DNA of 64,000 bases, from assembly GCA_017591395.1 (NCBI GenBank), contig WEDG01002042.1, positions 1 to 64,000 on the forward strand, given 5' to 3'. This stretch comes from Schistocephalus solidus. Its lineage: Eukaryota; Platyhelminthes; Cestoda; Diphyllobothriidea; Diphyllobothriidae. The notes below the pieces were generated by a model. The model made no database searches and was not told the DNA's origin. It saw only the letters and a list, made by a program, of their open reading frames with translations. Of the stretch, positions 24,986 to 62,689 are shown piece after piece. Every line of letters begins with the position of its first letter. Position 1 is the stretch's first letter. Made by a program: the position numbers and the translations under genes.

Positions 24986-26429
24986 GAAATAACGCATTTT
25001 GGCGCACGGACTGTAAGTGGACAGAGTTACGCGCTAAGCTTGCAACCTTTTAAGCCGGGTTTCATGGCAATCCGTATGCTTTAAAAGCAAGCCATACATA
25101 GAAGATCGACCAACGTAACTCTTGTTGCACCCGCTGACTAGAATCTCCCGAGAGTTAACCTTCCTTTCTCCTTGCTCCCATACGTGTTCCTGGCCCGTAA
25201 GAGTGGAACTGACTGGGGATGAGATGGACTTCAGTGAACGACTTGACAAGAAGTCGCCGTGGCAGAAGCGATCCTCCGGCCCCTCCCACGAGACTGACCT
25301 TGCTGATGCTCAGAACTTGGTATCTTCATTCTAATCTAGCTGCATGCATAGCCTTCCGACCAGAGAGAGGCTCCGCTTTGGTATCCCGGGGGCTGCCTTG
25401 TCTCAATTTTCCTTATTCGACACACCGCACTTATCCAAAGAATGAGTCTTAATTTTGATTGGTACGGGTTATAATTTTGTTTGCAGTTGCCATAATAGGG
25501 GGCGAGCATCGTGATGCTGAGGTCGCTCTTGTCCTTGAAAACACCTCCGTTGGAGGTGTTTTCACCCCGGCTCCCCTATCGCAAGGGAACAGGAGAACTG
25601 TATTACCGATTTTGCTGTGTGATCACTTTCTCAGTCTTCCCCGAGAGGAACGGCCAGACCGCAGGCTCTTGCACTGGCAGCCAAGGTTTCGATACCTAAC
25701 ATCCTCTTTACATATGTTTATGCGGGCAAGATAACAGTTGGATTAGCTACATTTGGATAACCGTTACCACGCAGAAGGTCACTAACATGTACCAACTGGC
25801 GCCACCTGGTGACCACACCGGCTAGAAAGGCTGATCTATTTGTTTTCTGTTGACAGTCCAATACCTAGATCGTTAAAATCAAGGCGTTGGTTCCAATCTG
25901 GATCTCTAATATACGACAGGTTACTGCAGATCAAAACACACATCCTAAACTCGCGTGTCCTTTTTCACAGCGTGAACGTCTCGGTCATACAACTAAAACA
26001 CTTCCATGGACGTTGGCTCCGAAAGTGAGTGAAGGTGAATTGATAGGAAGAGGATCTACGCACCTGGATTCGGTTCAGTAGCTACATGGTGACCGAATGT
26101 TCAGGGGTCTGTTTTAGGGGCAATCGCATGCGGGGGTAAAAACAAAAACACAAAAATGGACATTTTCGAGATCTGAAGTGCATCCAACTTATCCATATCA
26201 GGGTCAGAACACTCTACTTTAAGAAGTGGATAGTAGGGTCAATGCCTATGATTTTGCCCTAGGATTTTTTATTTGTCCAGCTGAAACTATCCGGTTTCAC
26301 ATTGCCACTGGCTTTGGATAGAGAGTGGGATTTTATGAATGGTTGCTTTTCTCACTCTACTAAAACTGGTGGGTGATGGTCAGATCATAGGCAGAAAAAC
26401 ATTACCCACAAAAGCAAAAGAGACTGGAA

Positions 26430-26900
26430 TGAACATTTCTGGCTAATTAGCCAGCCCTACCCAACTCCCATTGGTGCACCACCCATGACTCGAACCCGCG
26501 ACCTGTTGATTAGAAGTCCAATGCTCTAATCAACTGCACCACGTGCTCGTTGTCTTGCCGGGTTCGATCGGGATTAGTAGAGGTGGTGGATGGACGCTCA
26601 CCGATCATTAACGGGACTTATTCATCCCATTCACCATTTGGGCTCACTCTCGAGCTCTCATTGGGTTAGAGCGTCAGACTTCTAACCAACGGGTCGGGAG
26701 ATGGAGCCTCCGGTGGTGTAGCACCTGGGGTTGTGTATGGCTGGCTGATGACGTCTAATAAGTAAGAAATGGCCATCCCAGTCTCCCTTCTCTTTTTCGG
26801 CAATGCTTCTCTGCCTATCATTCTAGCTGGTATGCGGCTGCTAGCGGAGCTCGAGAGTGAGGCCCGTAAACAATTTGTGAACGTCTATCCAGCAATGGCC
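26430..26900. repeat. Head-to-head pair of SINE-like units
   Basis: A minus-strand unit (26430-26640) with an internally shortened hammerhead region faces a plus-strand unit (26640-26900) whose core CTGATGA is at 26745. The tRNA-like head of the minus unit is visible around 26490-26545. The plus unit's helix II has lost pairing. Confidence 0.62.
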
Positions 26901-28148
26901 GCATTTGCAATGCTTCTAAGCAATTTTGCTAGCGTTACATGAAATCTGCTTAATTAAAGCCTCTCCCTCACTTCCAAATACACGGGCACCAATAAAAAGA
27001 CTGTTAACACTGGTATAAAGGGTTTTAAGTGATCGTAACACAGCGTGTTATATTCTTCCTGAATTGTCGGCTAAGTTCTAGGTAGGCACTGACGTACGTG
27101 TGTGGAAAAACAAACAACGAAGTCCTTTGTCGTAATTAGTAACAGTTGCGATATCCTAATGGCATAGGCTGTCACAGCCTGTAAGAGGAAGGATGAACAT
27201 CAAGTGCTCTCGGATTGAGACGCATGAATTGGCATAGATGCCTCACCTTACTGTCAGCATCAGCCCACAGGTCGGTTCCATCCAACGAACATCTTGCTAA
27301 AATTACCGGTGTCATTAATAAACCATCGGCTTATTTCTACCTTTTTATATCAATTATGGGGTCGTTGATCGATATGCCGCAAAAGTACATGGACTTATTA
27401 ATAAGAAACAAGAAATAATAATTCGAGCGGTCCCTTGTGCAGAACAACTGGTACTGTGCTGTTTCCGTTAACCTTAAATAAGGCAAAATTTGATCGAATT
27501 AACGCAGTTTATGTCACCCTATTGTGGGCTTTCATGGCACATAAAACAACCAACAAGAGTGTACAGTCTGGTTCAAACTAGAGTTTTCAATGCATGCTCA
27601 GAAGCTAACTAGTATTATCGAAGCATTCACGTGCTGGTATGAAGAGGGCTTGAAAAACTACAACGATTTCTTAACGGAGGATTATTCCATCTACACCCAT
27701 CCCGAATTTATCTTGATGGAAACGGTTCGTTGGGTTCGATGTCCCTCTGGATTACAGTACATTGAACCTGACTCCAAGTCGGTAGGCACTTTGATCTAGG
27801 CTGGAGGGGCGTCAAGGTGCGCTCTAAATAACTCATCTTGATCGAATGAAGTTTTCCATTCTGAGTAGGTGTCGCTTCCATCTGCAGACTGTAGTAAATT
27901 CTCTCAGAAGGGCTGTACTGATCACCCCAAAAGCGTCTATAGTTTGCTGTCCCACGATACTGCACTCGACGATGTTCTCGCACGTGCGAGCAAACTGTGT
28001 GTGATGGTCTATTTGCAGTCTGCACCCTCTATATCGATCGAGTGACGGTCCTGATTCAATGACCACCAGGGAAGTTTAAATTGCGGGCAGAGTACGCGCA
28101 AAGACGGCTTATTAAGCGTGTAGATAATAAATTTTTAGTTCTGGTCCC

Positions 28149-30323
28149 ATGAATAAAGGGACAGAAAATGAGAATAGCAAGGTACTGTTACCGGACCTTC
28201 TCAAAAACTCGTCAGGAGTTGGAAATGCTAGTCTAAACAACGACTACGCCATGGAGTTAAAGCCAGTAGTAAAGCTGCACTACCCAACACGAGCTCCATT
28301 TATGCGCTATATGGAGAAACTGATTGCTCCTAAATCCAATGTAGACAAACCACTACTGGAGAAGCGACCCGAGCCACGTTATCTGCTGGAAAATTGGCCC
28401 ACTAGCAATGCCTTTACGATGATTAAACATGAACGCATTCGAGAATTGAAGCGCCAGGCTAATGATAGAAGGCAATCTGAACTAAACAGGTGGCGGCGAG
28501 CTGGACATCTGGCTACCAAAATTCCCAAAGAGTTTCGCCAGCGCTTTACAGCCCACGCTCACCTCAAGGACCTCATCTTCGAGGAGAACTTGAATGAAGT
28601 TCGCCGCCATGGCATGCTCTTTGGTCCCGCTAACTTGACTTTGCAGCCTTTTGACAAGCACAATGTTCCGTTGCTGTTCAAGAAGAGTGAAGAAAGCATG
28701 GTTGCTGAGGTGACCGAGGGACCGGTAAACACACCCGAAGATGCCAGCGCAGGAAGTAAACCAACCGTGTCCTCTATTTCAGCGGATTCCTCACGCAAGG
28801 ACAGTATTTTCAACGAGTCCACGTCCAAGGACGATGTGCGAATTGGCCCCTCGACAACGGAAAGCCGCTCAACAAAGCCCACAGACAACTCCACAGAGAC
28901 TTTTGACCAGATCAACACCTTCATCGATGACAGGAAAAAAATCTGCATGATGGAGCTGGCCATCCGTACGAAGGAGGGGGAAATAAATCGCTTAAATCAA
29001 ATGCTGAAGGCAGAGTCGGAGTTCTTGTCGCGGGAGGAGAAAGATCTCTTACTTCGACACGACGAGCATGACCGATACCTCAAATCCATCTGTCAGCGGA
29101 CCGCGGAAGCAATCCACCTGGCAGAGACTGAAGCACATAAAAGGCTAGTCATTTCTGAACGTATCAAACGGACTAGGTACAAGCTAGCGCACCTGAATGC
29201 TGAGTGCATTAAATTAGAGGAAGAATTTATACGTCTAAGCACGTACAAGGACTTTCTGGACACAGTGGCTCGAACCCTACAAGAGAATAAGGCTAATATA
29301 TCGAAGACCGCCTCAAAGATGTCAGCGTCCCTGAACGATCCACAAGCTTCCAACAAAAATCACGGTGAGGAAGGTGCCAACTCAGAAACTACAGGTCTCA
29401 CCGAGCCCATGGGTGGGAAGACTGTTGATGACCTGCGAACTGACACAGAGACGGCGACGCCAGTGTCCTGGTTAAAGGAGGCCAATTCGGAGGACGCGAC
29501 TGACTCCCTTACGGTGAACGCCTTTTTCAAAAGTCCGCAGGATCTTGTAGACATTCTGGCAGAACTGGAATCCAATAATCTTACTCTAATCGAAAATGTC
29601 CAGGAACAGGAGGAAGCCTGTGAGAGGGTGAGGGTAAAGGCAGCGCGTTTGCAGAAGATTTTAAACGTCGAGCGCAATACAGTGGATGCCCACATCAGCC
29701 GTGAGAAGGAGGAAATCGACAATCTCAAACGTGACGTCGGGGAGATCGTTGTTGCCAAGGACGCCATCAATGAGTTTAACCTTCTCGAACGCTATGAAAA
29801 GATATTTCATCTAGGTGGCATCGACCAGTTCGAGATGCCCTGGATGCGGGAAGAACGAAACAATCGAAAAAATAATGCCACTGACAAGGAGGAACCAAAA
29901 CCAACGGTTGGCGAAATGCTGGAGATCTTGCATGACCAGATACACAAGGTCTACACGAAGGTCTTCAGTTCAGAGGGAGGAGCTCGACTAGACACGCTGA
30001 TGATGCTCAAGGTCCTGGAAGTCACAATTGACGACTTGTCACGCACCCTATCCGGCTATAGCCGTGCCCGAGTAATCAAAGCCAAAAAGATTGTTGATGA
30101 ACACAATCGCTTCCTGGCACGACAACGACAGAAGCAACAAGAAGCCCTGGCCCATGAAGCACGACTTCGGCGGGCCGTTGAGAAGGCCAGAGAGCCACCT
30201 AGATGGCATCGTGGACGTCGTATTGTGGAGCGTTCATGTCCACCAGAAAGTCATCAAACACAGAAGGTGGAACAGGAACACGCAGAGACTGAGGACGTGG
30301 ATGCCGATCTGTTCTATCTCTGA
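28149..30323 (+). CDS. CFAP100: CFAP100-like ciliary coiled-coil protein (CCDC37/MIA1 family)
   Basis: Intact 724-codon frame from ATG to TGA. CFAP100 with CFAP73 forms the modifier-of-inner-arms complex on axonemal doublets and regulates inner-arm dynein I1/f, so in a tapeworm it would act in flame-cell, sperm or larval cilia. A DUF4200-type coiled coil starts near residue 255 (RKKICMMELAIRTKEGEINR) and runs to about 375. A low-complexity Ser/Thr/Glu-rich linker precedes it (about 190-250) and another follows (385-450). At residues 459-470, FFKSPQDLVDIL followed by ELESNNLTLIENVQE matches the hallmark second block of CFAP100 and CCDC38. The C-terminus is highly basic (RQRQKQQEALAHEARLRR). 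It is longer than the roughly 600-residue human protein, mainly through the linkers. No intron is visible. CCDC38 is the main alternative. Confidence 0.85.
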   Translation: MNKGTENENSKVLLPDLLKNSSGVGNASLNNDYAMELKPVVKLHYPTRAPFMRYMEKLIAPKSNVDKPLLEKRPEPRYLLENWPTSNAFTMIKHERIRELKRQANDRRQSELNRWRRAGHLATKIPKEFRQRFTAHAHLKDLIFEENLNEVRRHGMLFGPANLTLQPFDKHNVPLLFKKSEESMVAEVTEGPVNTPEDASAGSKPTVSSISADSSRKDSIFNESTSKDDVRIGPSTTESRSTKPTDNSTETFDQINTFIDDRKKICMMELAIRTKEGEINRLNQMLKAESEFLSREEKDLLLRHDEHDRYLKSICQRTAEAIHLAETEAHKRLVISERIKRTRYKLAHLNAECIKLEEEFIRLSTYKDFLDTVARTLQENKANISKTASKMSASLNDPQASNKNHGEEGANSETTGLTEPMGGKTVDDLRTDTETATPVSWLKEANSEDATDSLTVNAFFKSPQDLVDILAELESNNLTLIENVQEQEEACERVRVKAARLQKILNVERNTVDAHISREKEEIDNLKRDVGEIVVAKDAINEFNLLERYEKIFHLGGIDQFEMPWMREERNNRKNNATDKEEPKPTVGEMLEILHDQIHKVYTKVFSSEGGARLDTLMMLKVLEVTIDDLSRTLSGYSRARVIKAKKIVDEHNRFLARQRQKQQEALAHEARLRRAVEKAREPPRWHRGRRIVERSCPPESHQTQKVEQEHAETEDVDADLFYL

Positions 30324-31287
30324 CTTGCTTCTACAGAAACTGTGGCTCCAGAGTGGTGAGCACAGGGAACGATTGAGTTCGGAGGCAGTTAGCATGACTT
30401 TCGAATGCCTTAGAATACACCTGATTAATGTCACCCTGTAGGGAGCATTCCTGTCACTGATCCCTCTTTGCAGTCAGCAGAAGGCTGACTTCTCTCTTTT
30501 CGCTCTTTCCCTACCTTAACATATGATCATTTTTAACGATCAATCTTTGAATTGCAATTGATGCTTTGTCCAGTTGATTGTGTAAAACGACTGCTGTGCG
30601 TCATAACCTGTGGATGCGGACAGATCCATGAGTACTGTTATTATTACTGAGATTACTATTACTAATAATATTCAACCGCATGAACTATTTTCCTTTAAAA
30701 ATGAACACTGCCATTAAAAGTAGTATTGACATAAGCATGGACAATGATATGGCCAGCCTGCTAATTAGTACCAGTAATAACAACTTGATAGTAGAAAGTG
30801 CTTCATTTTTGTTTTTTTTCATGGACTGACACCACTTTACGCTAACATAAGACAGGACTTTGAGGCAGGCCCTGTGCTCATAGTTCACTAAAACAAGGGC
30901 TCGAGCAAAACGCCCAAGGACAGAGCACATTTCGTGGCCGACTATGAGATAGACATAGGTTAAGGTCTCCCTCGAGGGAATATGAGCACTTTTTAAAATA
31001 AAATCAACAAAGTACTAGAGTTGGGTTCGAAGAAGCAGCCAAAAGCATGCAAATGAAATGTCCAAGCGCATTCGCTGATCCCTGTTAACTGAGGGGAATC
31101 TACAAAATACGACTTCATTGGCCCAAAGGACACCGGCTAATTAGCAGCAATGGAATGACGGTGGTACCGAACTCCGAAGCCTTAGAGGTAATCTGCAATT
31201 GGCAATTGACTTCCATTTCTGGTCTCCTGAAACACAACATCAAAACATTGCTGATAGAAACGACCAGGCGAGTTCCAGAAGCAGTTC

Positions 31288-31291
31288 GGAA

Positions 31292-31326
<35 letters not shown>

Positions 31327-31355
31327 AGAAGAAGAAGAAGAAAAAAGAAGCGATC
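31288..31355 (+). repeat. (AAG)n microsatellite
   Basis: About twenty AAG/GAA triplets directly upstream of the Penelope-like fragment at 31381. Confidence 0.95.
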
Positions 31356-31380
31356 ATTGAAACATGGTTTATATTGGCCT

Positions 31381-31470
31381 GACGTTTCGGATTCTCCCTT
31401 GAACCCATCACCAGAGATAATCGCAGAAACGGATGATTGGGGCGCAAGGTGTGCAGCATTTATAGGGCGC
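31381..31470 (-). mobile_element. Penelope-like 3'-end fragment with decayed hammerhead-like core
   Basis: Positions 31381-31414 on the minus strand give the same 34-base layout: CTGGTGA (one change from the core consensus), helix II GGGTTC/GAATCC and GAAACGTC. The fragment lies next to an (AAG)n tract at 31288-31350. No endonuclease or reverse-transcriptase coding is left. Confidence 0.5.
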
Positions 31471-32639
31471 TGTTGCCAGCTGCGAGGGGTTCGGTTGATC
31501 TGTGATCAGTGTCCCCATGCACAGTATGGTAACTCATGCACCATTCGTAGAGTTACTGGCTGTCGGTTAGCAGTTTATGAATATTACGCAGTTATCCCAC
31601 CGTAGCTGATGGCGTCTGGCGCAAATATATCAGCTTTGCGGATTGAGCCTCTAAAGCTTCCTTTCGAATGAGCTGTCATAAGTTGATTATTAAGTTCGGA
31701 GGAAAAAGGGGAAAGCTGTTTCCATGCTCCAGTCATTGTTTCATGCGTTCGGTGTACATGATTTATCTGAGCACAGATGTTTTGGTTAGCATACTGGAGC
31801 ATGAAGGATAGTTACCCACTCTCGCCGGTGGGACGGACGAAAGACGGGCCGGAAGGGATTCCTTTAATTGGAACTGTGTAAGGGGTAGATTGAAAGGGTT
31901 TACAGAAACGAGTTAGCCCTGATCAGTTCAAAAAGTGTGCTTATCTAAAAAATTCTGGTGGCGCTCGTGCCTTACAATCGTTATTGGGAGGTAATGTTCT
32001 CCCATCTAGAAACACCTACTTAGGCGGGCCTGTTCAACGATCGGTGTTAGTGCTATGCAATACCACTCGAAACCTCTCACAGTCGGTGTTCGCGGGTAAC
32101 TCTACAGCAGTTTGCTATGTACAAAGTTCTCGCTATTCAACACCTTTAAACTTCAGTTAGTAGTTTGAATGCAAACAGCATTTTTCTTTTGAATGTGGAA
32201 TCTGCTCTCTTTGGAGAGGAAAAGTCATTCTCCCTTTGAATACCTGGAAAACCATAAGGTCCATTTTCCCCAGGTTAGATAGTTAAGACTACCCGAATAC
32301 TTCATTGCAGGATAATTAAAGTTTTTGGCACTTCTTCTTACCACCTTCAACTAGGTCAAGGAGTAAATATAAAAGTAAGTTATCTCATATATTACGAGGA
32401 CGAATTTTAGCTTGCATGGCACCGATAAACTTCAATTTGTTGGCACCTTGTTAACCCTTTGCTAAAGCTCACCTGCGCTTGGTAACCAAACATATTTCTG
32501 ATCACAGGTGTTACTCAGGTATCTTTCTGGTTGACGGGCTTGAAGTGAGTCCCAATTGGCTGTTTTGTTCGCCTTCATGGCACGGGAAGAGGAACCCTCT
32601 ATATTCCGAGGGACCTTGGGGTAACTTACAGGGTGATTG

Positions 32640-32990
32640 TCGGGATGGGATGGTCGACGACACGAAGCTTCTGAAATCAGAAAGCCAGGGAAGACAGATT
32701 GGGTTAGACCTAATTTTACTGGGATAATGGGTATACAAGTGGCTCTGTGAGCAGTAGTCGCAAGATTCTCTTTCAGGCAAATAGGTGTTCGTGTTCTCCG
32801 TCGAGATTTTTCGCCCTCGACGCCTGTATGCGACCTTTCGCCTGCAGCCAATCAGCAACCGAGAAAACATCGATTGGCTTTCAGCCCTTTCGAGACTATT
32901 GTAAAGTCCCACGTGATCCAAGAAGCCAATTGGCAAGGAGCTTGAGGCGGACAGGAAGGGCAGCGTGGCAAAATGACGGCGGCGATCTCA
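32640..32990 (+). repeat. Dispersed repeat R3, copy 2
   Basis: Second copy of the block at 24240-24560, with CGACACGAAGCTTCTGAAAT, GCCTGCAGCCAATCAGCAAC and GAGCTTGAGGCGGACAGG. Confidence 0.5.
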
Positions 32991-33589
32991 AGAGCAGACC
33001 GCCACAAGATAATGGTCAGCGTGTATGGTTTCGATAACGATTAATTATAGGTTAAGTCCACGCGAACAGGCACGATATTTTAGAATTTCGCTCAAGGCCA
33101 ACTTCTCCCCTCTAATCCTTGCCTCCTTGCTGGTTCACTGCTTTTATTACGCGTACGGTGGACAATTTTTCCTATCGGCCTCCTTCTGTTACACTTGTTT
33201 AGGTTAACAAGCTAGGCAGACTGATTGTCGCACTACAAATCTTTCATCTCGACTTACAGCTACTATCCATTTGAATGTGTGGCGTGTCCTTTTCTTCTGA
33301 CCTATAAGATCCATCACTTATTCCAACATTATAGGTGCGAAGCTTTAAACGTTCAGCCCCGGATGTAAGTGGTATTGAAAGCACAGGCTCGTTTAAATAA
33401 GGAGCGAAAGCTGACCTTTCCCGTCCGGCGCTAAGGAGCTGTTGCTGACCCAAACTCCTTGTAGCTGTGTTATAAGCTCGCTGGAATAAGTCCCACTCGA
33501 CTATTGTGTCGGTCTTGGAATAGAAACCAAGACGCACTCCCCATATTCCATCAACATGTGCAAATTGCCAAGAAGTGCATGGTTTGTGT

Positions 33590-33910
33590 TATAGTCAGGT
33601 TGATGGATTGAGTTAGAGTTACTATAGGGTTATGGGTACGTTCGGGGTTAAGGGTAAGGGTAGGGTTTGGGATAAGGAAAGGGTTAATTTTGTAGGAAGG
33701 GTAGGCTTAAGGTTAGAATCAGTGTGAGGAATTACTGAAGCGATAGAGTTAGAGTTAAAATTAAGCTTAATTTTAGCGTTCTTGTCAGGGTCAAGGTAGG
33801 TTTTTGGCGAAGTTTAGGGTTGGTGGTACGTTAAGAGTTTGAGTGCAGGTTATGGTTAAGGTTTGGGGTGTGGCATATTTTGAGGGTTCGGTAGATTTTA
33901 AGTCAATAGT
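33590..33910 (+). repeat. Degenerate telomere-like (TTAGGG-type) tract
   Basis: About 300 bp rich in GGGTTA/GGTTAGAG-like words (for example GGGTAAGGGTAGGGTTTGGG). It is not a clean array. Similar but shorter C-rich or G-rich tracts occur near 2930, 6960, 17660, 19800 and 24850. Confidence 0.55.
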
Positions 33911-35952
33911 TCTGTTTAGGACAAGGGACTAGGAACCCCTCATGGAAGTTTGCGCAAGGCCACCGGGGTTTCCTTATCGCGTATCCTACCTTTTGGTTTG
34001 TCCTCGTCCTTCGCTGGACCACCGCTCTTATTGCGTTGTAATTTTTAGTGTTTATAACTCGAGCAGACTAATTTTTGGTAATAGTTTTTGAACCTATCGC
34101 TCCTCCCTTCCCTCTGCCTAGGTGATCCAGCACTTTCGTTCGACCTTAAAGGTTCTGAGATTAACACTTTCATACGCAGAATTAATTGGTACTGAATGCG
34201 CACTTTCGGAAAAATGGGGATCGAAGCCGATACTATCCCGCCAGAGAAACCTTATAATCGCGAAATCTTAAAGTTCCATTTTCTGTCCGAATTTGTATCA
34301 GAACTTGCTGGCCAGTGCTACGAAGTTACTTTGCAGCTGCTTCCAAAACTCGCTTAAAGTGCCGGAGTCTGTATACGGAATTTACGCAGCGTTGAAGTTG
34401 GAAAAGTTAAAAAATGTTTTAACCGCTCATGAGTAGGGGATGGGGAGTGCATACCATACAAAGGTATTTCTGGATCTATTCCATTCACTTTTTCTGCAAT
34501 ACTCCGGGTGTTTGAAGTTTGAGCTCAATTAATGCCATCAAATAACGTGTTCATCCCGTGGACTTTCAACCCAGCTGTGGCACAAAACGATAGCACCATT
34601 TGAAGACAGCGCTAAATTAACAAGACAGGCCTTAAACTCGGAGATAAACGAGTCGTGATCTAACAGATGCAGGGTCACTTACTTTACACAGCAACCCTTG
34701 TAACGTACAGACCTCCCACCTTCCTCCCCCCATTTACGACAGTTATAATGCGATAAAGAAATGACTGTTCACCAAAAAGGGACAAAGTTGGCTTTGTAAC
34801 TTCTTATTTTTCGGCTACTAAATAGTTTATTGTATTGAAAACCATCAAATCCAAAAACTAATTTATGGCAGTTTAACTATTCAAGGTCAAATATAACTGA
34901 CAGCAGAGAAGTACAGAAAAAATAGCAACTACAACATACTAGTACTTTGTTGATTTTCCTTTTGGGTGCAAAAGTGTTGTTTTTGGACTGTCGCGGAAAC
35001 AACCCAGTTGTCTAAAGTGGACTGGTCGTTGAAATTATGAACCACAAAATCCACCTTTTCCTGCAATGAGCAATGTTTTTTAGGCTTGTTGCAATTTCCT
35101 TACCACATTTTTGGGAATATAAAACTCACCCAAGACACTAAGCATGTGACGTTGGCCAGAATAGGAACGTTGATTTCCATTGTGGCTAGGCCTCAGTAGT
35201 CTGCGTCAAAAATTATCGAATCATTATAACCTGCAGTGTCTCCGCCATTTTTACTCCGTTTTACATGAAAATCACATAGACGGTTCTTCGTTCAGCTCAG
35301 AAACCTTCAGATCTTTGTCTGTAGGGGACAGAGCAATAGAGGCAAAAACGAACCTAATCAACCCACATGTGCACAGGGGTTTCCTTCGGCGAGCAAACTC
35401 GTAGTAAATATATTGTGTGCCAAGAGGCTTATGAAAGCATGCGTAATCTGGCTGTCGCTATCGCAAATGCGACAAACCTTGAAATAGGTGCTCAGTGATT
35501 TCTTTAAAGGTCAAAGTCACTGTGTTCTGATTGGCGCATTCAAGGCTATTGTCAGAAGAAAGCACACTAAAGAGCTGATTACTGCATCAACTGCATCCTA
35601 CCTCGCGTTACCTGATTGGTGATTTTTGACCTTACGATCTACCTTGCTGCCAACTGGGATAGCTCCATGCTGCCCACGCAACAAGTATCATCTTACAAAT
35701 ATGACTCTGATTTGAGAATCTTGTGTTTTTCACGTGTTCGCGCACTTGACTGAACCACCGGTTGTGGCAGCGACCAATCAGGATGCCGGGATCTCCCTGA
35801 CACAGGGCCCTATGAAATCACTGCATACTGGCGGCACATATATAATGGATTCCGCCTGCCCTGTAAGCCGTTTATTAATCAGATTTCCTGCCAAAATTCT
35901 GGTCTTTAAATTGACCACAAGTACACTTGACCCTGTAGTCAGAAAGAGGCCT

Positions 35953-60736
<24,784 letters not shown>

Positions 60737-62376
60737 GTACGAGACTGACAGAACATTGATTCTTACTCACAAGGTCAGTTATTAGGCTAGGCCTCACTGA
60801 ATATTTATCGCAGGTGAAGGCCAGGCCAGCGATTCTGGTGGATTTATGATGCACAAAAATCGGTGTCCGCAGATTTGCAATCTTATTTAATATGAACCGA
60901 ACTTCTAAACCGGGGTTTCGAATTAGTAAGATTACCTAAGTAGGGTTGTAATATTAAATATACTACAAAATACTCTGAAAATATTTCAGTCAGTACAGGA
61001 TGAAGGCTTTTGGACGAGTTTCATTCCAGTTATCTGCACAGTCTACACTCTGCACAAAATGATTCCTTTTGTAGTAGGAGTTTTGCCATTGCTTATCGAC
61101 GCTCTTATGAATTGAAAGATATTTTATTGAAAACATGCACCAAAATTTTCTTTGTCATAATATTTTGGTAGCGAAATTAGTCTTCTTCTGAATTTTTGCT
61201 TGAAGAAAGCATATCTTCCGGTTTCAAACAACTTTTTTTCATTTTCCGAATAATTTTGACACTGATCTGCTGTCGCACTTGCATTCCGAGTTCCCAAAAT
61301 ACAAGTTGTATATTTTCTGCTTAAGTATTATTGTATATTTCCCTATGCTATTAAGAATATTTTATCTAATGCTGCGAAATATTTGCAGTAGGTCCGGATC
61401 ACGCTGTACCCTCGACAAGTAGCTTTTTTAAATGCAAGATTATGCTGTTCTATGAATGGATATTTCACGGTCTGCAGAAACCGCAAAATATTTTTCTTCA
61501 AATATAAATTTAAAGGATTTACTTTTTATCACATGAACACCAGGAAGACTATTTTTGCTGAAGTTTTCTATAAGTAGCTTTGAATTTATATGGGCATTGA
61601 AAATTATGTGAAAAAAAGCAAGCTACTTGAGAAGCCAATTTTGCCGAGTGAAGTCTATTCAGGTGACCCGAAAGATACTCGTTCAAAAGCCGGCATACTG
61701 CTGTGACTGAAATATCCCTGACAGTTTTGCTGTTTTTTAAAAATAGTTTTTTTCGAATCTAAATTACATTTTAAAATTCGTTATGATTTCATGAGATAAG
61801 AAATCTACTTTATGCTCCGGTAATTGGAGCGCAGTACAGTGAAGTTGCAAAGCTAACTACCTCCACAACACATTGGGCAATTGGTGGATATCAGAATTAT
61901 TAGTCGCGTGCAGAGCGTTTGAATGCTTGCGTACACTATCGGTGTTTGGTTAACTTTCCGAACTTTAACTGCGCAGTCGCTTGCACCCGCATAAGCCACT
62001 TAGTTATTCTTCCCGAGGATGTCATGCGAGTGGAATTTTACGATCAAATGTGTGATGCCGCAACTATGAAAAGCATCGCAATGGGCCATCAGTAGTTTAG
62101 GTAGTGAAATGCCTTTATTGCGCACGTTTGTATCCGGGCCAAAACTGGGCCCATCAGAGCAGATATTCCACACAGCGATTTGTAATCATCCAAAACTGAA
62201 GAAGGAAATTTGATTGGAAACCGCGTTCCCCCGTTACTGTCCTGGTCTGAAGTCCATTGGATCTAGATGGTTGACCAAAATTTGTACGCAAAATGTGTGA
62301 TATTACATCCCCAATCACATGGATGGCGCGGATGCCTGTACGAACCCACCGTTTCGCTTATTTTTCTCCTGTTTAG

Positions 62377-62461
62377 GGCAAAGAAGGTCAGAGGGATATC
62401 AGAATTACTCCCAGCAAAATTCTTGACAAGAGATCAATCCAACGTAATCACAAATTATTGA
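62377..62461 (+). CDS. Candidate terminal exon of the neuregulin-like gene
   Basis: An excellent acceptor (TTATTTTTCTCCTGTTTAG) in the phase required by exon 8 opens a frame RAKKVRGISELLPAKF ending in TGA at 62461. The basic start continues exon 8 sensibly. No homology is recognised, so this is a speculative short cytoplasmic tail; other exons could lie beyond the window. Confidence 0.35.
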
Positions 62462-62689
62462 CCTTAAAAAAACTCGTCTGCTATTTGACTTTGTCATTCG
62501 TCGCTGGTTTATTACGATGGAGGGCCCAAATGTGTAAGAAGATAAATTGTGGACAGCAGGAGTGAAAAATCCGTCCATTGTCAGTAGCTGGAGAAAGAGA
62601 AGTGGTTAGCGTAAAGACCATACTCTAAGAACAGGAGACTCCTCTGGCCAGAGGCAAGTACACGTGACGATAATTCGAACACCGGGTTA

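Larger units (their letters stand above)
21520..28148. other. Intergenic region between the DUR3-like gene and CFAP100
   Basis: Contains R2, R3, the telomere-like palindrome and a pair of SINE-like units. No protein gene is recognised. Promoters for both divergent genes should be here, but no motif is clear. Confidence 0.5.
30324..35733. other. Intergenic region between CFAP100 and the neuregulin-like gene
   Basis: Contains (AAG)n, a Penelope-like end, R3 and the 33.6-33.9 kb telomere-like tract. No coding is recognised. Confidence 0.5.

Noticed and set aside
31155..31382. Lysine-rich reading frame
   Set aside because: It is the (AAG)n microsatellite translated, running into a Penelope-like fragment.
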